A DNA stretch of 64,000 nucleotides from Halothiobacillus sp. (GCA_023255735.1 JAGDVP010000012.1:231477-295476); one strand, 5' to 3'. Shown: positions 7,364 to 17,050, numbered from the stretch's first letter. Numbers and translations are program-made. The notes: generated by a model from the letters alone, not told the origin.

Positions 7364-9619
7364 TTAATGAGCTTGGCAGTTGCGCTCTTTAATGGTGTCT
7401 TGTATCGCTTGCAGTAAAACTGCTTTGAGCTGTGCGAGCTCGGTTTCATTGATGGTGTTGCCAAGCAGGCTGTCTTCGAGTGCGCCGGCATAGGTTTGAA
7501 TGTGTTTAGCTTGGCAGCAGGCCGCCGCGCCGCGCAATTTGTGTGCTAAGTGCCGCAGCGCAATGAGGTCATCTTGCGGCATCGATAAGCTTCGGTAATA
7601 AATGGGTAGTTCATCGCAGAGCAGGGCGTTTAACACGCGGTCGGGCTCAGGCGAGCAGCTGCCGGTCATCGCATTCGGGGCGGCGGGCGCCATGGGTTGT
7701 AGAAATTGGCTCATCGCGTTAATTAACTCGCCCAATGAAATGGGTTTTGTGAGCACCATGTCTGCCCCTGCGCCTAAAAGCGATTGATGCACTTGGGATT
7801 GCACGTTCGCTGTGATGGCAATAATCGGTGTGTCTTTGTGCCGCGCTTGTTTGCGCAGCATGCGTACAATGCCGGTGCCGAGAATATCGGGCAGGTGCAT
7901 GTCGGTTAAAATAATATCTAAATCCATTTGTTCGGCGGTATTTAAGCCGGTTTTGCCCTCTGCGGCGGGGTGAACGGTTAGGCCAATTTGTGCGAGCAGA
8001 TTCATTAAATGCGCTTGATAAATTCGATCATCATCGATGACCAAGGCGGTGCGGCCGATAAACGAGGGCAAATTTTGATTGAGGCTGGGCGTCTGGGCGG
8101 GTTTAAGAGGGAAGTTTTGGGATGCTCGGCTCTGCGGGACTTGTTGCGCAATGCGGGGTAATAAGGATTGCAGCGCGCGTTGGCGAATAAACAGCGGGAG
8201 GGTAATCTGCGCCCAATCAAAGTTATGGAGTGGCCGTCCCTGCAAAGAAATGTAGGGATTTAGGCCAATAATTCGGGTGTGACCGATCATCCCTTTGAAC
8301 CAGGCGGGTTGCTCGGTTTGCAGTTGCAACCATTGGGGTTCGTCGATAAACAGGCAGTTGATGCGGTTATCTTGCGCGGGATCGAGCACAATTTCTGTGC
8401 CAAAGGCCAAGAGGTGCCCGCGCCAGGCTTGTGCGTGGGTGGGTGATTGCGTGAGCACGCTGCATCGTTTGCCTTTAAGCCAAGGCTGCCCGGCGAGGGC
8501 GGGTTCTAAAATAGGGGCGGGCAGGATTAATCGAAAGCCTTGCCGCTGCGGACGGGTAGTCCCTACGGTGAGTTCGGCATCCAATTTTTGAGTTAACGCT
8601 TTGATGAGCTGGGCGGTAATCTCTAGGCTCATAAATAAAGGCTCCCCGCTGAGCATGTTCAAGCTAGGCGTTTGGTACTTGATTGATTGGGCTAAATCAT
8701 TCAAGGGTTCGGCTGTTTTAGCGTCAATAATTAGCTCAAGGTAGTGACCAGGCGCAGAATTAGCCTCGGAATTGAGATCGGGTGCTGAAGGGGATGGCAC
8801 TAAGCGGATTTCATCGCTCGGTTCGCTTACAAGTAAGGTGAGCGCGCAATCGCTAATGCCGGGTTGTTCAAGCAGAATGGCGAACAGGTTATCCAGCAGG
8901 CGGCGCAGCAGGCGAATATCCACTAAGACCTGCGCCGGTACATCTTGAAAACAAATATATTGAATTAAACCGGCTCGGTGTTGGGCGGGAATTTGCCATT
9001 CCGCCACCGCATCTTCAATTTGTAAGCGAATATCTGTTTTGCGGGGCGTGGCCGTTAAGCGCGTTGATGCCAGCTCGTAATAATCCAACACATTTTCGAT
9101 GGTGAGTCGTAATTGGGCGTTGGCGGCACGAATAACGATTAATTCGGGGGTAATGCGCTCGTTAAATGCGGTCGATTCGTTGAGATTAGCCAGCGCATCG
9201 GCGGCGGCGCGGATGTGTCCTAAGGGCGTGACCCAATGCTGGTTGAGTTGGGCAATTTGTTGGGCCGAGGCCTTTATGGATGGGGGTGCTGTTTGCATTG
9301 AACTTGCGCTATTTTCAGCAAATTCGTGACGAAAACGCGCCCATCGCACGATAAAAGCCACGCCAAGCCAAAGCCCAAGCCAAGCCATGCTGAATCCAGC
9401 ACGCGCGCCCGTGTTTTGAAGGGTGCAAAGCCACGACGCGGTATCGCTCGCGGGGGCGGTGCTGGGCGGGGTGAGCCAAGAAGTGAGCCATGGGGTTAAC
9501 AAGATGCCGAGTAAAAATGGCCAAACGGGTAGGGGATAACGTTTTAAATTGGACCAAAACCGCCGAGTGTTTTTGTTGGGGTTTTTCAGAGTGCGTTTTG
9601 AAGATTGCATCGCCATCAT
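7364..9619 (-). CDS. BarA/GacS-like hybrid sensor kinase with degenerate ATP-binding domain, receiver and Hpt domain
   Basis: 751 aa. There are two membrane segments (about 29-46 and 74-92) with only a short loop between them, then a dimerisation/phosphoacceptor helix with H128 (NQHWVTPL). The ATPase region (about 195-370) keeps an N-box-like DN (243-244). It lacks the DxGxG and GxG loops expected near 298-335. A pseudo-receiver (about 383-490), a true receiver (about 523-640; D573, K625) and a C-terminal Hpt domain (H693 in AHKLRGAA) follow. The order matches the BarA/GacS class. It may be unable to autophosphorylate and may instead relay or drain phosphate. The start is the first of three closely spaced ATGs, without a strong Shine-Dalgarno sequence. 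Confidence 0.82.
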   Translation of the reverse strand: MMAMQSSKRTLKNPNKNTRRFWSNLKRYPLPVWPFLLGILLTPWLTSWLTPPSTAPASDTASWLCTLQNTGARAGFSMAWLGLWLGVAFIVRWARFRHEFAENSASSMQTAPPSIKASAQQIAQLNQHWVTPLGHIRAAADALANLNESTAFNERITPELIVIRAANAQLRLTIENVLDYYELASTRLTATPRKTDIRLQIEDAVAEWQIPAQHRAGLIQYICFQDVPAQVLVDIRLLRRLLDNLFAILLEQPGISDCALTLLVSEPSDEIRLVPSPSAPDLNSEANSAPGHYLELIIDAKTAEPLNDLAQSIKYQTPSLNMLSGEPLFMSLEITAQLIKALTQKLDAELTVGTTRPQRQGFRLILPAPILEPALAGQPWLKGKRCSVLTQSPTHAQAWRGHLLAFGTEIVLDPAQDNRINCLFIDEPQWLQLQTEQPAWFKGMIGHTRIIGLNPYISLQGRPLHNFDWAQITLPLFIRQRALQSLLPRIAQQVPQSRASQNFPLKPAQTPSLNQNLPSFIGRTALVIDDDRIYQAHLMNLLAQIGLTVHPAAEGKTGLNTAEQMDLDIILTDMHLPDILGTGIVRMLRKQARHKDTPIIAITANVQSQVHQSLLGAGADMVLTKPISLGELINAMSQFLQPMAPAAPNAMTGSCSPEPDRVLNALLCDELPIYYRSLSMPQDDLIALRHLAHKLRGAAACCQAKHIQTYAGALEDSLLGNTINETELAQLKAVLLQAIQDTIKERNCQAH

Positions 9620-10032
9620 ATTGCGCTTAAACCTAGAATCAATCGTTGGACGGGTAGCAGTGCCGGCAAACAGATGACCGTTAAATCAATCAAATAAACT
9701 TAAGAAACCGCTGATTACCCCCCGTGTTCATAGGTTCGGCTTCGGCAACTCGGTTCGCGCCGGATTTAATCAGAGCTTCCTTAAAGCCTAATTAGGTGAA
9801 CGCAACACCTTGAGGGGGCGGCCTAGTTAAAGGATAAGTTTCGTGCCACAGAGCGGCAGATTTAGTCCGCGCATAATTCATTTCGTTCTATTTTGTGTAC
9901 TGTGCATGAACTTATCCGCTAGGGCAATAAATTAGGCAATAAATTAAGGGCACTGCGTAAGACATAAAATGCACGTTCAACCTCGTTACTCGGTTTAAGC
10001 TACTGTGTACTAATTTTAGAGAATTTGATGCC
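9620..10032. other. 413-bp intergenic region with inverted repeats, no gene seen
   Basis: I find no supportable coding sequence here. It contains distant inverted copies CTGATTA (near 9710) and TAATCAG (near 9770), a 10-bp palindrome CCTAATTAGG (9787-9796) and an adjoining hairpin AGGTG/CACCT (9794-9810). It must carry the promoters of the divergent kinase and cysM genes. A small RNA or structured leader is possible but not shown. Confidence 0.35.
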
Positions 10033-10959
10033 ATGAATGTGAACCATACCGACGCCCCGCTCGGCCAATGCTTAGCCCAATTAGTCGGCAATACGCCGTT
10101 GGTGCGCATAGAGCGGCTTGATTTAAGCGCAAGCAGCCGGGGGAATCTGATTTTGGGCAAATTGGAGGGTAATAATCCCGGTGGATCGGTTAAAGATCGC
10201 CCTGCGCTGTGGATGATTGAGCAGGCGCTGGCACGCGGCCAAATTAAGATAGGAGATCGGTTAATTGAGGCGACCTCCGGCAATACCGGTATTGCGCTTG
10301 CGATGGTGGCCGCTTCGTTAGGGCTTGGCATGACGCTCATCATGCCCGACAACATGTCGCTTGAGCGGCGCCAATCCATGGCTGCTTTTGGTGCTGAACT
10401 GATTTTGGTGCCCAAAGCGCAGGGCATGGAGCGAGCCCGCGATTTGGCCGCAGAGATGGCGGCCCGGGGCGAGGGCGTCGTGCTCGATCAATTCAGTAAT
10501 GCCGATAACCCGGCGGCGCACTTTGCTACCACCGGCCCTGAAATTTGGCGCGATACGCGGGGCAAAATCACGCATTTTGTTGCATCTATGGGCACCACCG
10601 GCACCATTACAGGTACGGGGCGCTATCTTAAACAGCAAAATCCCGCCATTCAGATTATTGGGGTGCAGCCTGCCGATGGCGCGCAAATCCCCGGTATTCG
10701 GCGCTGGCCTGCAGCCTATTTGCCTCGAATTTATGATGCCAGCGTGGTTGATCGCATTATTGATGTAGATCAACCCTTGGCAGAGGAAACCACGCGCCGT
10801 TTAGCGCGGCAAGAGGGCATTTTGGCGGGAATTTCATCAGGCGGGGCGATGGCGGCTGCCCTGCAGTTATCATCTGAGTTAACCGATGCGGTGATTGTGT
10901 CGATTATTTGTGATCGTGGCGATCGGTATTTATCGACGGGCGTATTTCCATCGGGCTAA
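10033..10959 (+). CDS. cysM: Cysteine synthase B (O-acetylserine sulfhydrylase)
   Basis: 308 aa, a fold-type II PLP enzyme making cysteine from O-acetylserine and sulfide or thiosulfate. Visible are GNTPLVRI near the N-terminus, the PLP lysine K54 in NNPGGSVKDRPA, the substrate loop TSGNTG (81-86) and the C-terminal GISSGGA phosphate/serine region. The NNPGGSVKDR form and the length (E. coli CysM 303 aa) favour CysM over CysK. It stands alone, convergent with purN. CysM can use thiosulfate, which would suit a sulfur-oxidising lifestyle, though that is inference. Confidence 0.92.
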   Translation: MNVNHTDAPLGQCLAQLVGNTPLVRIERLDLSASSRGNLILGKLEGNNPGGSVKDRPALWMIEQALARGQIKIGDRLIEATSGNTGIALAMVAASLGLGMTLIMPDNMSLERRQSMAAFGAELILVPKAQGMERARDLAAEMAARGEGVVLDQFSNADNPAAHFATTGPEIWRDTRGKITHFVASMGTTGTITGTGRYLKQQNPAIQIIGVQPADGAQIPGIRRWPAAYLPRIYDASVVDRIIDVDQPLAEETTRRLARQEGILAGISSGGAMAAALQLSSELTDAVIVSIICDRGDRYLSTGVFPSG

Positions 10960-10984
10960 ACATTGGGCAGTACCTCTTGGCGGA

Positions 10985-11647
10985 TCACGCCGAGGGCTGG
11001 CAAATGATCTTGGGTGTGTTGGAATCGGCCCACACCGCTTGGCCGTGCGCGTAGTGCACATCGCCTGCCACTAAGGCGGCCAGGGCGATGGGGTAGATTT
11101 GGTGCTCTAATTGATGAACACGCGCCTCAAGTGATTCAACCGATTCTGCCGGTGTGATCGCCAAAACGCCCTGAATAATCGCGGGGCCCGCATCTACCGT
11201 GGGGGTAACAAAATGCACGGTGGCGCCGTGCTCGGTATCTTGCGCTGCAAGTGCCCGGGCGTGGGTATTTAAACCCGGATGCTTGGGCAGTAGGGCGGGG
11301 TGAATATTGATGAGTTTGCCTAAAAAACGCTGCACAAACGCGGGGGTTAAAATCCGCATAAAGCCGGCCAACACCACCCAATCGGGCTGGCAGCGGGCGA
11401 TTAAATCGGCCAAGGCGTCATCAAAAGCGGCCCGATCGGCAAAGGCTTTGTGATCGAGTACGGATGTGGGGATTTTTGCCTGTTGAGCGCGTTGCAATCC
11501 AAAGGCATCGGCGCGATTGCTGATGACGTGGATAATGTCGGCGGCAATCTCGTTTTTGGCGCAGGCGTCGATCAGTGCTTGCAAGTTTGAGCCATTGCCC
11601 GAAATAAGCACGCATACCCGCGCGCGCGGGGTAATTTGAGTCGTCAT
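10985..11647 (-). CDS. purN: Phosphoribosylglycinamide formyltransferase
   Basis: 220 aa from the ATG at 11647; a TTG at 11650 directly precedes it. The enzyme transfers the formyl group of 10-formyl-THF to GAR in purine synthesis. Family motifs are the SGNGSNLQALID phosphate loop, the folate-binding AGFMRIL, and the catalytic region NIHPALLPKHPGLNTH, with the aspartate in TVDAGPAIIQ. It starts 9 bp after the purM stop, so purM and purN form one transcription unit, as in E. coli. Confidence 0.95.
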   Translation of the reverse strand: MTTQITPRARVCVLISGNGSNLQALIDACAKNEIAADIIHVISNRADAFGLQRAQQAKIPTSVLDHKAFADRAAFDDALADLIARCQPDWVVLAGFMRILTPAFVQRFLGKLINIHPALLPKHPGLNTHARALAAQDTEHGATVHFVTPTVDAGPAIIQGVLAITPAESVESLEARVHQLEHQIYPIALAALVAGDVHYAHGQAVWADSNTPKIICQPSA

Positions 11648-11656
11648 CAAAGCAAT

Positions 11657-12712
11657 TTAGCGGTAAACGACGGGTGCTTGCTGGCCGCGCTCAAGCATTT
11701 CACCCAGTATCCACGGGCTTTCACCCATGGCGGTGAGCGCGTCTAAGGTGGCTTGCGCGGCGGTGCGCGCCACCACAATGACCATGCCCACGCCGTTGTT
11801 AAAGGTGCGTAGCATTTCACTTTGCTCAACTTTGCCGTGTTCAGCCAGCCAATCAAAAATTAGCGGCCGTTGCCAGCTCGATAAATCAACCGCGGCGGTT
11901 AAATTATCGCCGTAAACGCGCGGTAAATTATCGGTTAACCCGCCGCCGGTGATGTGGCACAGGGCATGAATTTCAATTGATTGACGCAATTGCAGCAGAG
12001 TTTTGGTGTAAATGCGGGTGGGCGCTAATACATGCTCAATAAACGCACGGCCATCGGCCATGGGGGCGCTTAAATCAGGCTCGGCGCGCGCCATGATTTT
12101 ACGAATTAACGAATAACCGTTGGAATGAGGGCCTGAGGAGGGCAGCCCAATCAGCACATCGCCGGCTGCGACTAAATGCCCATCAATCATTTGATCGCGT
12201 TCGACGACGCCCACGGCAAACCCGGCTAAATCATAGTCGCCGGTGTGGTACATGCTGGGCATTTCAGCCGTTTCCCCGCCCACCAAGGCGCAGCCAGCCA
12301 GCTCGCAACCGGCCGCAATGCCGTTAATGACTCGGGTGGCAATCGGCACATCAAGGCGGCTTGTTGCGTAATAATCCAAGAAAAACAAGGGCTCGGCACC
12401 GGTGACGACAATATCGTTCACGCACATGGCGACCAAATCAATGCCGATGTGATCGTGTCGATCCAAATCAATTGCTAAACGCAATTTGGTGCCCACGCCG
12501 TCGGTGCCGGAAACTAAAACCGGGTCTTTGTATGTGTTGCCCAAGGCAAATAACCCACCAAAGCCACCTAAGCCACCAATGACTTCGGGGCGATTGGTGC
12601 GTTTTACAGCGGGTTTAATGCACTCAACGAGGGCTTCGCCGGCATCAATATCGACGCCCGCATCGCGGTAAGTAAGAGGGGTTTGATCGGCATTAATGGC
12701 GGGTTTGTTCAT
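11657..12712 (-). CDS. purM: Phosphoribosylformylglycinamidine cyclo-ligase (AIR synthetase)
   Basis: 351 aa from the ATG at 12712 (a TTG two codons earlier is possible; E. coli PurM is 345 aa). It closes FGAM to AIR using ATP, the step after purL in purine synthesis. Signature segments include [43 protein letters not shown] and GGETAEMP. There is no clear Shine-Dalgarno sequence before either start. It is the first gene of the purM-purN pair. Confidence 0.95.
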   Translation of the reverse strand: MNKPAINADQTPLTYRDAGVDIDAGEALVECIKPAVKRTNRPEVIGGLGGFGGLFALGNTYKDPVLVSGTDGVGTKLRLAIDLDRHDHIGIDLVAMCVNDIVVTGAEPLFFLDYYATSRLDVPIATRVINGIAAGCELAGCALVGGETAEMPSMYHTGDYDLAGFAVGVVERDQMIDGHLVAAGDVLIGLPSSGPHSNGYSLIRKIMARAEPDLSAPMADGRAFIEHVLAPTRIYTKTLLQLRQSIEIHALCHITGGGLTDNLPRVYGDNLTAAVDLSSWQRPLIFDWLAEHGKVEQSEMLRTFNNGVGMVIVVARTAAQATLDALTAMGESPWILGEMLERGQQAPVVYR

Positions 12713-12845
12713 AATCAACGAGGGGTTTTTTAAGTAAAATGTGGGTGTAGTTTACACGAGGCGACGATGACTTCTGCGGATTATATGCCCCAATTGGTTC
12801 ATACTGATTCTAATTGCTGCGTTTATTGATGAGGATGTTTGCTTT

Positions 12846-13523
12846 ATGTTGACCTTGTATCAGTTTGAATCTTGTCCTTTTTGCTGGAAAGTCAAAGCGT
12901 TATTACATTTTAGTAAAATCCCGTACACGGTGATTGAAGTCAATCCGATGAATTCTAAAGAGCTGGAACCCTTGGGCTTGAAAAAAGTGCCGGTGCTGGT
13001 GGATGGCGAAAAAATTATTACCGAATCTTCCGTGATTATGGATTATGTGAACGAGCACTACACGCATCTGGGCTCCAATGATTCGGTCGCCGAGTGGCGC
13101 GCTTGGGTGGATGCCAGCTTGGTGCATTTTTTGCCGCCCGTTATTCATAAAAATTTTTCGACTTCATGGCAAACCTTTGGTTCTGTCTTAAAGCCGTCGG
13201 GTTATGGGGTGATGAAGCGCACACTGGTGCGCTTTGCGGGGGCTTTAGCCATGTCTCGCGTGGCATTAAAAAAAGCCCGCGAACGGGGTATTACCGATGC
13301 GCCTCGGGGCTTAACCGAGGCGGTGTTGCATTGGGTGAACGCGGGCTTGGCGGGCCAAGCCTTTCACGGGGGGAGTGCGCCTGATTTGGCCGATTTAAGC
13401 GTGTTTGGCGTATTTCGTTCCACCGATGGGCTGGCCGCTGTCGCGCTGGCACGCGCGGCAAGCCCTGCATTTGCGACTTGGTATGACGAACTTAAACAAC
13501 GCACGCCCTCAAGTGCGGTGTAA
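12846..13523 (+). CDS. Glutaredoxin/glutathione S-transferase-domain protein (prostaglandin E synthase 2-like)
   Basis: 225 aa. The N-terminal thioredoxin-fold domain (about 1-75) carries CPFC at 10-13, KKVPVLVDG with the cis-proline, and ESSVIMDYV, the glutathione-binding turn. The C-terminal part (about 80-220) is a helical GST-like domain. The glutaredoxin-type CPxC site fused to a GST C-domain resembles mPGES-2-like and GrxB-type proteins and suggests glutathione-dependent thiol chemistry. The physiological substrate is unknown. It is a single gene, convergent with the ubiG-gph-hypothetical group. Confidence 0.75.
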   Translation: MLTLYQFESCPFCWKVKALLHFSKIPYTVIEVNPMNSKELEPLGLKKVPVLVDGEKIITESSVIMDYVNEHYTHLGSNDSVAEWRAWVDASLVHFLPPVIHKNFSTSWQTFGSVLKPSGYGVMKRTLVRFAGALAMSRVALKKARERGITDAPRGLTEAVLHWVNAGLAGQAFHGGSAPDLADLSVFGVFRSTDGLAAVALARAASPAFATWYDELKQRTPSSAV

Positions 13524-13526
13524 TTT

Positions 13527-14111
13527 CTACCGCCTGCCCGTGAGCGCGCGCCAGGCAATGCGGGCGCTGGCGGTGAGCTCGTCAACCCAAGCGCGTTGGC
13601 TGGCGCCTTGGTAGGCCACGGCGGGATCCACCTGAATTTGCCTGAGCACTTGCTCGGCTCGCGCGATGCACAATCGATAACGCATACCCCGCGCCCAAGG
13701 CTTACCCAGTGGCGCGGCGGCTTGCAGCAAATCGCGGCTGCGGCGCACATAGCGCTCACACAAACGCCGCCAAGCGAAATCCACCGTTTGCTCGGTGAAG
13801 TGCGCGGGGGTTACCTTATATTCGGCAAGCTCCGCCTGCGCAAGCCTTAATGGGCGCTGGGCGGCGTGCTCGCTGCGCGCGGTGAGCAGGCCATCCAAAA
13901 TCAGCAGCGCGCTGATCAAGCCATCCATTTGTGCCGCTTGGGTTGGGTTTTTTTGCTGTATTGCCGCGTAATGGCTTGGGTGAAACCGCTGGATTTCTGC
14001 GCGATAAAAACGCATGAGATCGGCAAATTCCGCAAGCGGCGCGGGCGGGGCAGCGGGTTGCATGGTGGCGGGTTTAAACCACGGCAAAAAACGTAACACG
14101 GTAGCAGCCAT
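13527..14111 (-). CDS. Hypothetical protein downstream of gph, possibly a short relative of squalene/phytoene synthases
   Basis: 194 aa, rich in alanine, arginine and aromatic residues, predicted mostly helical with no signal peptide. I do not recognise it with certainty. The C-terminal third (an ERYVRRSRDLLQAAAPL segment followed by a segment ending RAEQVLRQI) recalls the end of HpnC/HpnD and phytoene-synthase proteins. The DxxxD motifs needed for prenyl diphosphate binding are absent. It is transcribed with ubiG and gph (27-bp gap to gph), so a role in quinone or isoprenoid metabolism is possible but unproven. Confidence 0.5.
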   Translation of the reverse strand: MAATVLRFLPWFKPATMQPAAPPAPLAEFADLMRFYRAEIQRFHPSHYAAIQQKNPTQAAQMDGLISALLILDGLLTARSEHAAQRPLRLAQAELAEYKVTPAHFTEQTVDFAWRRLCERYVRRSRDLLQAAAPLGKPWARGMRYRLCIARAEQVLRQIQVDPAVAYQGASQRAWVDELTASARIAWRALTGRR

Positions 14112-14138
14112 GACAAATACTCTTAAATAAAGCGTGAA

Positions 14139-14810
14139 TTAGGTCGGGGATTGGGTGTCGATAAAGTTCAGTAATTCAGCCGGCGTGTTGATAATGGCGT
14201 CTGCTTGCCAGTCTTCAATCGGCCGCTCGCCATCTAAATAGCCCCAGCGCACGGCAACCGCCCGCATGTGGGCGGCTAAGCTGGCTTGAATATCCCGTTC
14301 GTGATCGCCGACATAAATAATGTGTTGCGGCGGTAAACGCAGCCGACCCGCCGCATAAATGAGCTGATCGGGTGCAGGTTTGCGACGGGCTAAATCATCG
14401 CCCGCGACCACCACGGGTGGCGTCATGTTCAGCTCTTTGAGTAATTGTCGGGTTAAAAACCCCGGTTTGTTCGTCACAATCCCCCAGTTAAGCTTGCGCG
14501 CGGCAAATTCCAAAAGCACCGCAGCCAGCCCGTCGAACAGGCGGGATTGATGGGCAATATCCTGACGATAGAGCTGTAAAAACCGATCGCGCAATGCGCT
14601 AAAACCCATCTGCCCTGGGCTTAAACCAAAGCCGATTTCGAGCAAGCCGCGCGCGCCGTTGGATACCTGCGGGCGAATAGACTCAAACGCCAGTGGCGCC
14701 AAGTTGCATTCCAGCCGCAGCCGATTAAGCGCGAGGGCCATATCGGGCGCGGTGTCAATTAGGGTGCCGTCTAAATCAAACAACACCGCACGGATGGCGT
14801 TATTGGTCAT
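14139..14810 (-). CDS. gph: HAD-family phosphoglycolate phosphatase
   Basis: 223 aa with the HAD motifs: LFDLDGTLIDT (nucleophile D12, acid D14), IVTNKPG (motif II), the lysine in RRKPAPDQ and YVGDHERDI (motif IV). It dephosphorylates 2-phosphoglycolate. The start overlaps the end of ubiG by 11 bp, giving the ubiG-gph order common in Gammaproteobacteria. In an autotroph this enzyme would also clear the RuBisCO oxygenase product. A broader HAD specificity, for example N-acetylmuramate-6-phosphate as in MupP (often next to ubiG in pseudomonads), cannot be excluded. Confidence 0.8.
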   Translation of the reverse strand: MTNNAIRAVLFDLDGTLIDTAPDMALALNRLRLECNLAPLAFESIRPQVSNGARGLLEIGFGLSPGQMGFSALRDRFLQLYRQDIAHQSRLFDGLAAVLLEFAARKLNWGIVTNKPGFLTRQLLKELNMTPPVVVAGDDLARRKPAPDQLIYAAGRLRLPPQHIIYVGDHERDIQASLAAHMRAVAVRWGYLDGERPIEDWQADAIINTPAELLNFIDTQSPT

Positions 14811-15519
14811 CGCGACGGCACGCCAGAAGGTAGTTCACATCTAAATCTTGCGGGTTAAGTGCGTAGGCTTGGGTGAAGGGGTTGTAGGTGATGCCACTGA
14901 AAGCAACCGGCGTTAGTCCAGCCGCGCGCGCCATGCCGGTAAGCTCGCTCGGGGTGATAAATCGCTTGTGGTCGTGCGTGCCACGGGGCACTAACTTGAG
15001 AAGATACTCCGCCGCCACAATGCCAAACAGCCAAGATTTAGCGTTGCGGTTGAGTGTGGATAAAAATATCCAGCCACCCGGTTTGACCGCTTGCGCTAAG
15101 GCATGCACCACGCGGGCGGGCTCATCGACATGCTCCAGCATTTCCATGCAGGTAACAACATCAAACGCACCGGGATGCGCGGGCGCAAAGCTTAAAATAT
15201 CCGCCAATTGATAATTAATGTTCAAGCCTTGCGCCTCGGCGTGGACGCGCGCGGCAGCTAAGGTGTCGGCGGCTAAATCTAAGGCAGTCACAGAGGCGCC
15301 GGCTTGCGCGAGTGCCTCGCTTAAAATCCCGCCGCCGCAGCCCACATCCAGGATGCGGCTGGCCTGAATGGGTGCCCGCTGGCCAATAAAATCTAATCGC
15401 AAGGGATTAATGGCATGCAGCGCGGCAAACGCACCCGATTGATCCCACCATTGATCGGCCAGTTGATTAAATTTAAATAACTCATCGGCGCGCGCACTAG
15501 AGCTCGGCTGTAGGGACAT
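14800..15519 (-). CDS. ubiG: Ubiquinone biosynthesis O-methyltransferase
   Basis: 239 aa from the ATG at 15519, chosen because GGAA lies 9 nt upstream and the length matches E. coli UbiG (240 aa). In-frame ATGs at 15534 and 15558 would add 5 or 13 residues. It is a class I SAM methyltransferase with ILDVGCGGGILSEALA (motif I), CMEMLEHVDEP and WWDQSG, typical of UbiG. It performs both O-methylations of the ubiquinone ring. It heads the ubiG-gph-hypothetical unit. Confidence 0.93.
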   Translation of the reverse strand: MSLQPSSSARADELFKFNQLADQWWDQSGAFAALHAINPLRLDFIGQRAPIQASRILDVGCGGGILSEALAQAGASVTALDLAADTLAAARVHAEAQGLNINYQLADILSFAPAHPGAFDVVTCMEMLEHVDEPARVVHALAQAVKPGGWIFLSTLNRNAKSWLFGIVAAEYLLKLVPRGTHDHKRFITPSELTGMARAAGLTPVAFSGITYNPFTQAYALNPQDLDVNYLLACRRDDQ

Positions 15520-15662
15520 ATCGAGAGATTCCATAGGATAAAGGGGGGGCATGATCATTCAGTTTAGCAGGATGCCCGTCGCAGCACCGCGTGCCAAACG
15601 GCAATAAAGTTTACGCGGTTGTTCGCGCAGCGGGATGGCGCTTTTGTGATAAGCTCATTCTT

Positions 15663-15690
15663 AGGGGGAAAACGTCCCCTTTATTTGTTT
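15663..15690 (+). other. GC-rich hairpin with T-rich tail in the argD leader
   Basis: AGGGG (15663-15667) and CCCCT (15676-15680) pair around an 8-nt loop and are followed by a TTATTTGTTT tract. No plus-strand gene ends just upstream, so if functional it would act in the 5' region of argD, for example as an attenuator. The tract is interrupted, so confidence is low. Confidence 0.25.
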
Positions 15691-15752
15691 GATCGCCTTT
15701 TGTTCGGGTTTGAATCAGTTAAATTATTTTCATAGCTCAGGAGTGATGCGCC

Positions 15753-16952
15753 ATGAATAGCCATTTAATGCCCACCTATAATCGCCAGCCTGTGACCTTC
15801 GTGCGCGGCGAGGGTGCGCGTTTGTGGGACACTACCGGCCGAGTTTATCTTGATGCCCTAAGCGGCATCGCGGTAACAGGTTTAGGGCATGCGCAGCCTG
15901 ATATCAGCGAGGCGATTTGCGATCAGGCTAAAACATTGATTCATACATCCAACGTGTATGGCATTGAATGGCAAGCCAAATTAGCCGATAAATTGGCAGA
16001 AATCTCTGGCATGTCGTCGGTATTTTTCTGTAATTCGGGTGCTGAAGCAAACGAGGCGGCCATTAAGCTCGCGCGATTATTTGCCCACCAGAAAAAAATC
16101 GAAAATCCTCAAATTATCGTCATGGAAACCAGTTTTCATGGTCGCACGTTAGCCACGCTGGCGGCAACGGGTAACCCGTTAATCCAGAAAGGTTTTGAGC
16201 CTCTGGTTGGCGGGTTCCTGCGTGTGCCTTATGGTGATTTAGCCGCCATAGAGCAACTGGCCGCCGTGCACGATAATATCACCGCTGTGCTCGTTGAGCC
16301 GGTGCAAGGCGAAGGCGGGGTGCGCCCAGCGCCCAAAGGGTTCTTGCGGGGTATTCGCACGCTGTGCGATCAGCATGATTGGCTGATGATGGTCGATGAA
16401 GTGCAAACGGGCATTGGCCGTACCGGGCGTTGGTTTGGTTTTCAGCATGAAGAAGGCGTGCTGCCAGATGTGATGAGTTTGGCTAAAGGCTTAGGCAATG
16501 GCGTGCCGATTGGCGCCAGCGTGGCGGCTGGCAAGGCCGCTAAGCTCTTTGCCCCCGGCAATCATGGCACCACCTTTGGGGGTAATCCTTTGGTGTGCCG
16601 TGTGGGATGTACCGTTCTGAACGTCATTGAGCGGGATGGCTTGCTTGCTCGTGCCAGCGATTTAAGCACGCGGATTCGCGCTGGACTCATCGCCGGCTTT
16701 CAATCAGAGCCCGCCGTACTTGAGGTGCGCGGTTTAGGTTTGTTAATTGGGGTTGTGCTGGATCACCCGTGTGGTGAGTTGGTTCGGCGGGCGCTTGATC
16801 GGGGTTTGTTGATTAACGTGACAGCCGGTTCGGTGATTCGATTGCTACCGCCCTTGATTATGACCGATGAGCAAGCCGATGAGCTCGTCAGCACGCTCGT
16901 GGCGCTGGTGCAAGATTGGGTAGCTGAAAACACCGCTCAAGTCACCGATTAA
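15753..16952 (+). CDS. argD: Acetylornithine aminotransferase
   Basis: 399 aa, a class III PLP aminotransferase converting N-acetylglutamate semialdehyde to acetylornithine (it may also serve lysine synthesis). Visible motifs are [18 protein letters not shown], the [14 protein letters not shown] aspartate region and the PLP lysine in SLAKGLGNG. The length is typical (about 400 aa). The ATG is preceded by CAGGAG. It heads the arginine group argD-argF-argA. Confidence 0.93.
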   Translation: MNSHLMPTYNRQPVTFVRGEGARLWDTTGRVYLDALSGIAVTGLGHAQPDISEAICDQAKTLIHTSNVYGIEWQAKLADKLAEISGMSSVFFCNSGAEANEAAIKLARLFAHQKKIENPQIIVMETSFHGRTLATLAATGNPLIQKGFEPLVGGFLRVPYGDLAAIEQLAAVHDNITAVLVEPVQGEGGVRPAPKGFLRGIRTLCDQHDWLMMVDEVQTGIGRTGRWFGFQHEEGVLPDVMSLAKGLGNGVPIGASVAAGKAAKLFAPGNHGTTFGGNPLVCRVGCTVLNVIERDGLLARASDLSTRIRAGLIAGFQSEPAVLEVRGLGLLIGVVLDHPCGELVRRALDRGLLINVTAGSVIRLLPPLIMTDEQADELVSTLVALVQDWVAENTAQVTD

Positions 16953-17050
16953 GCGCGCTATCTTCGTGTCAGCAGCACAAAAATTCTGTGCGTGATACTT
17001 TTGAACCGAACATAACACATTCTAACGTATGGTATTTTAGAGATTTTACT

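Noticed and set aside
12767-12829. 20-codon ATG frame with a possible GAGG site between purM and the glutaredoxin-like gene
   Set aside because: Too short to support as a gene; no repeat of regulatory codons that would mark a leader peptide.
16988-17050. N-terminal extension of ArgF from 16988
   Set aside because: The extra residues are not part of the transcarbamylase family; the family N-terminus aligns with ATG 17051.
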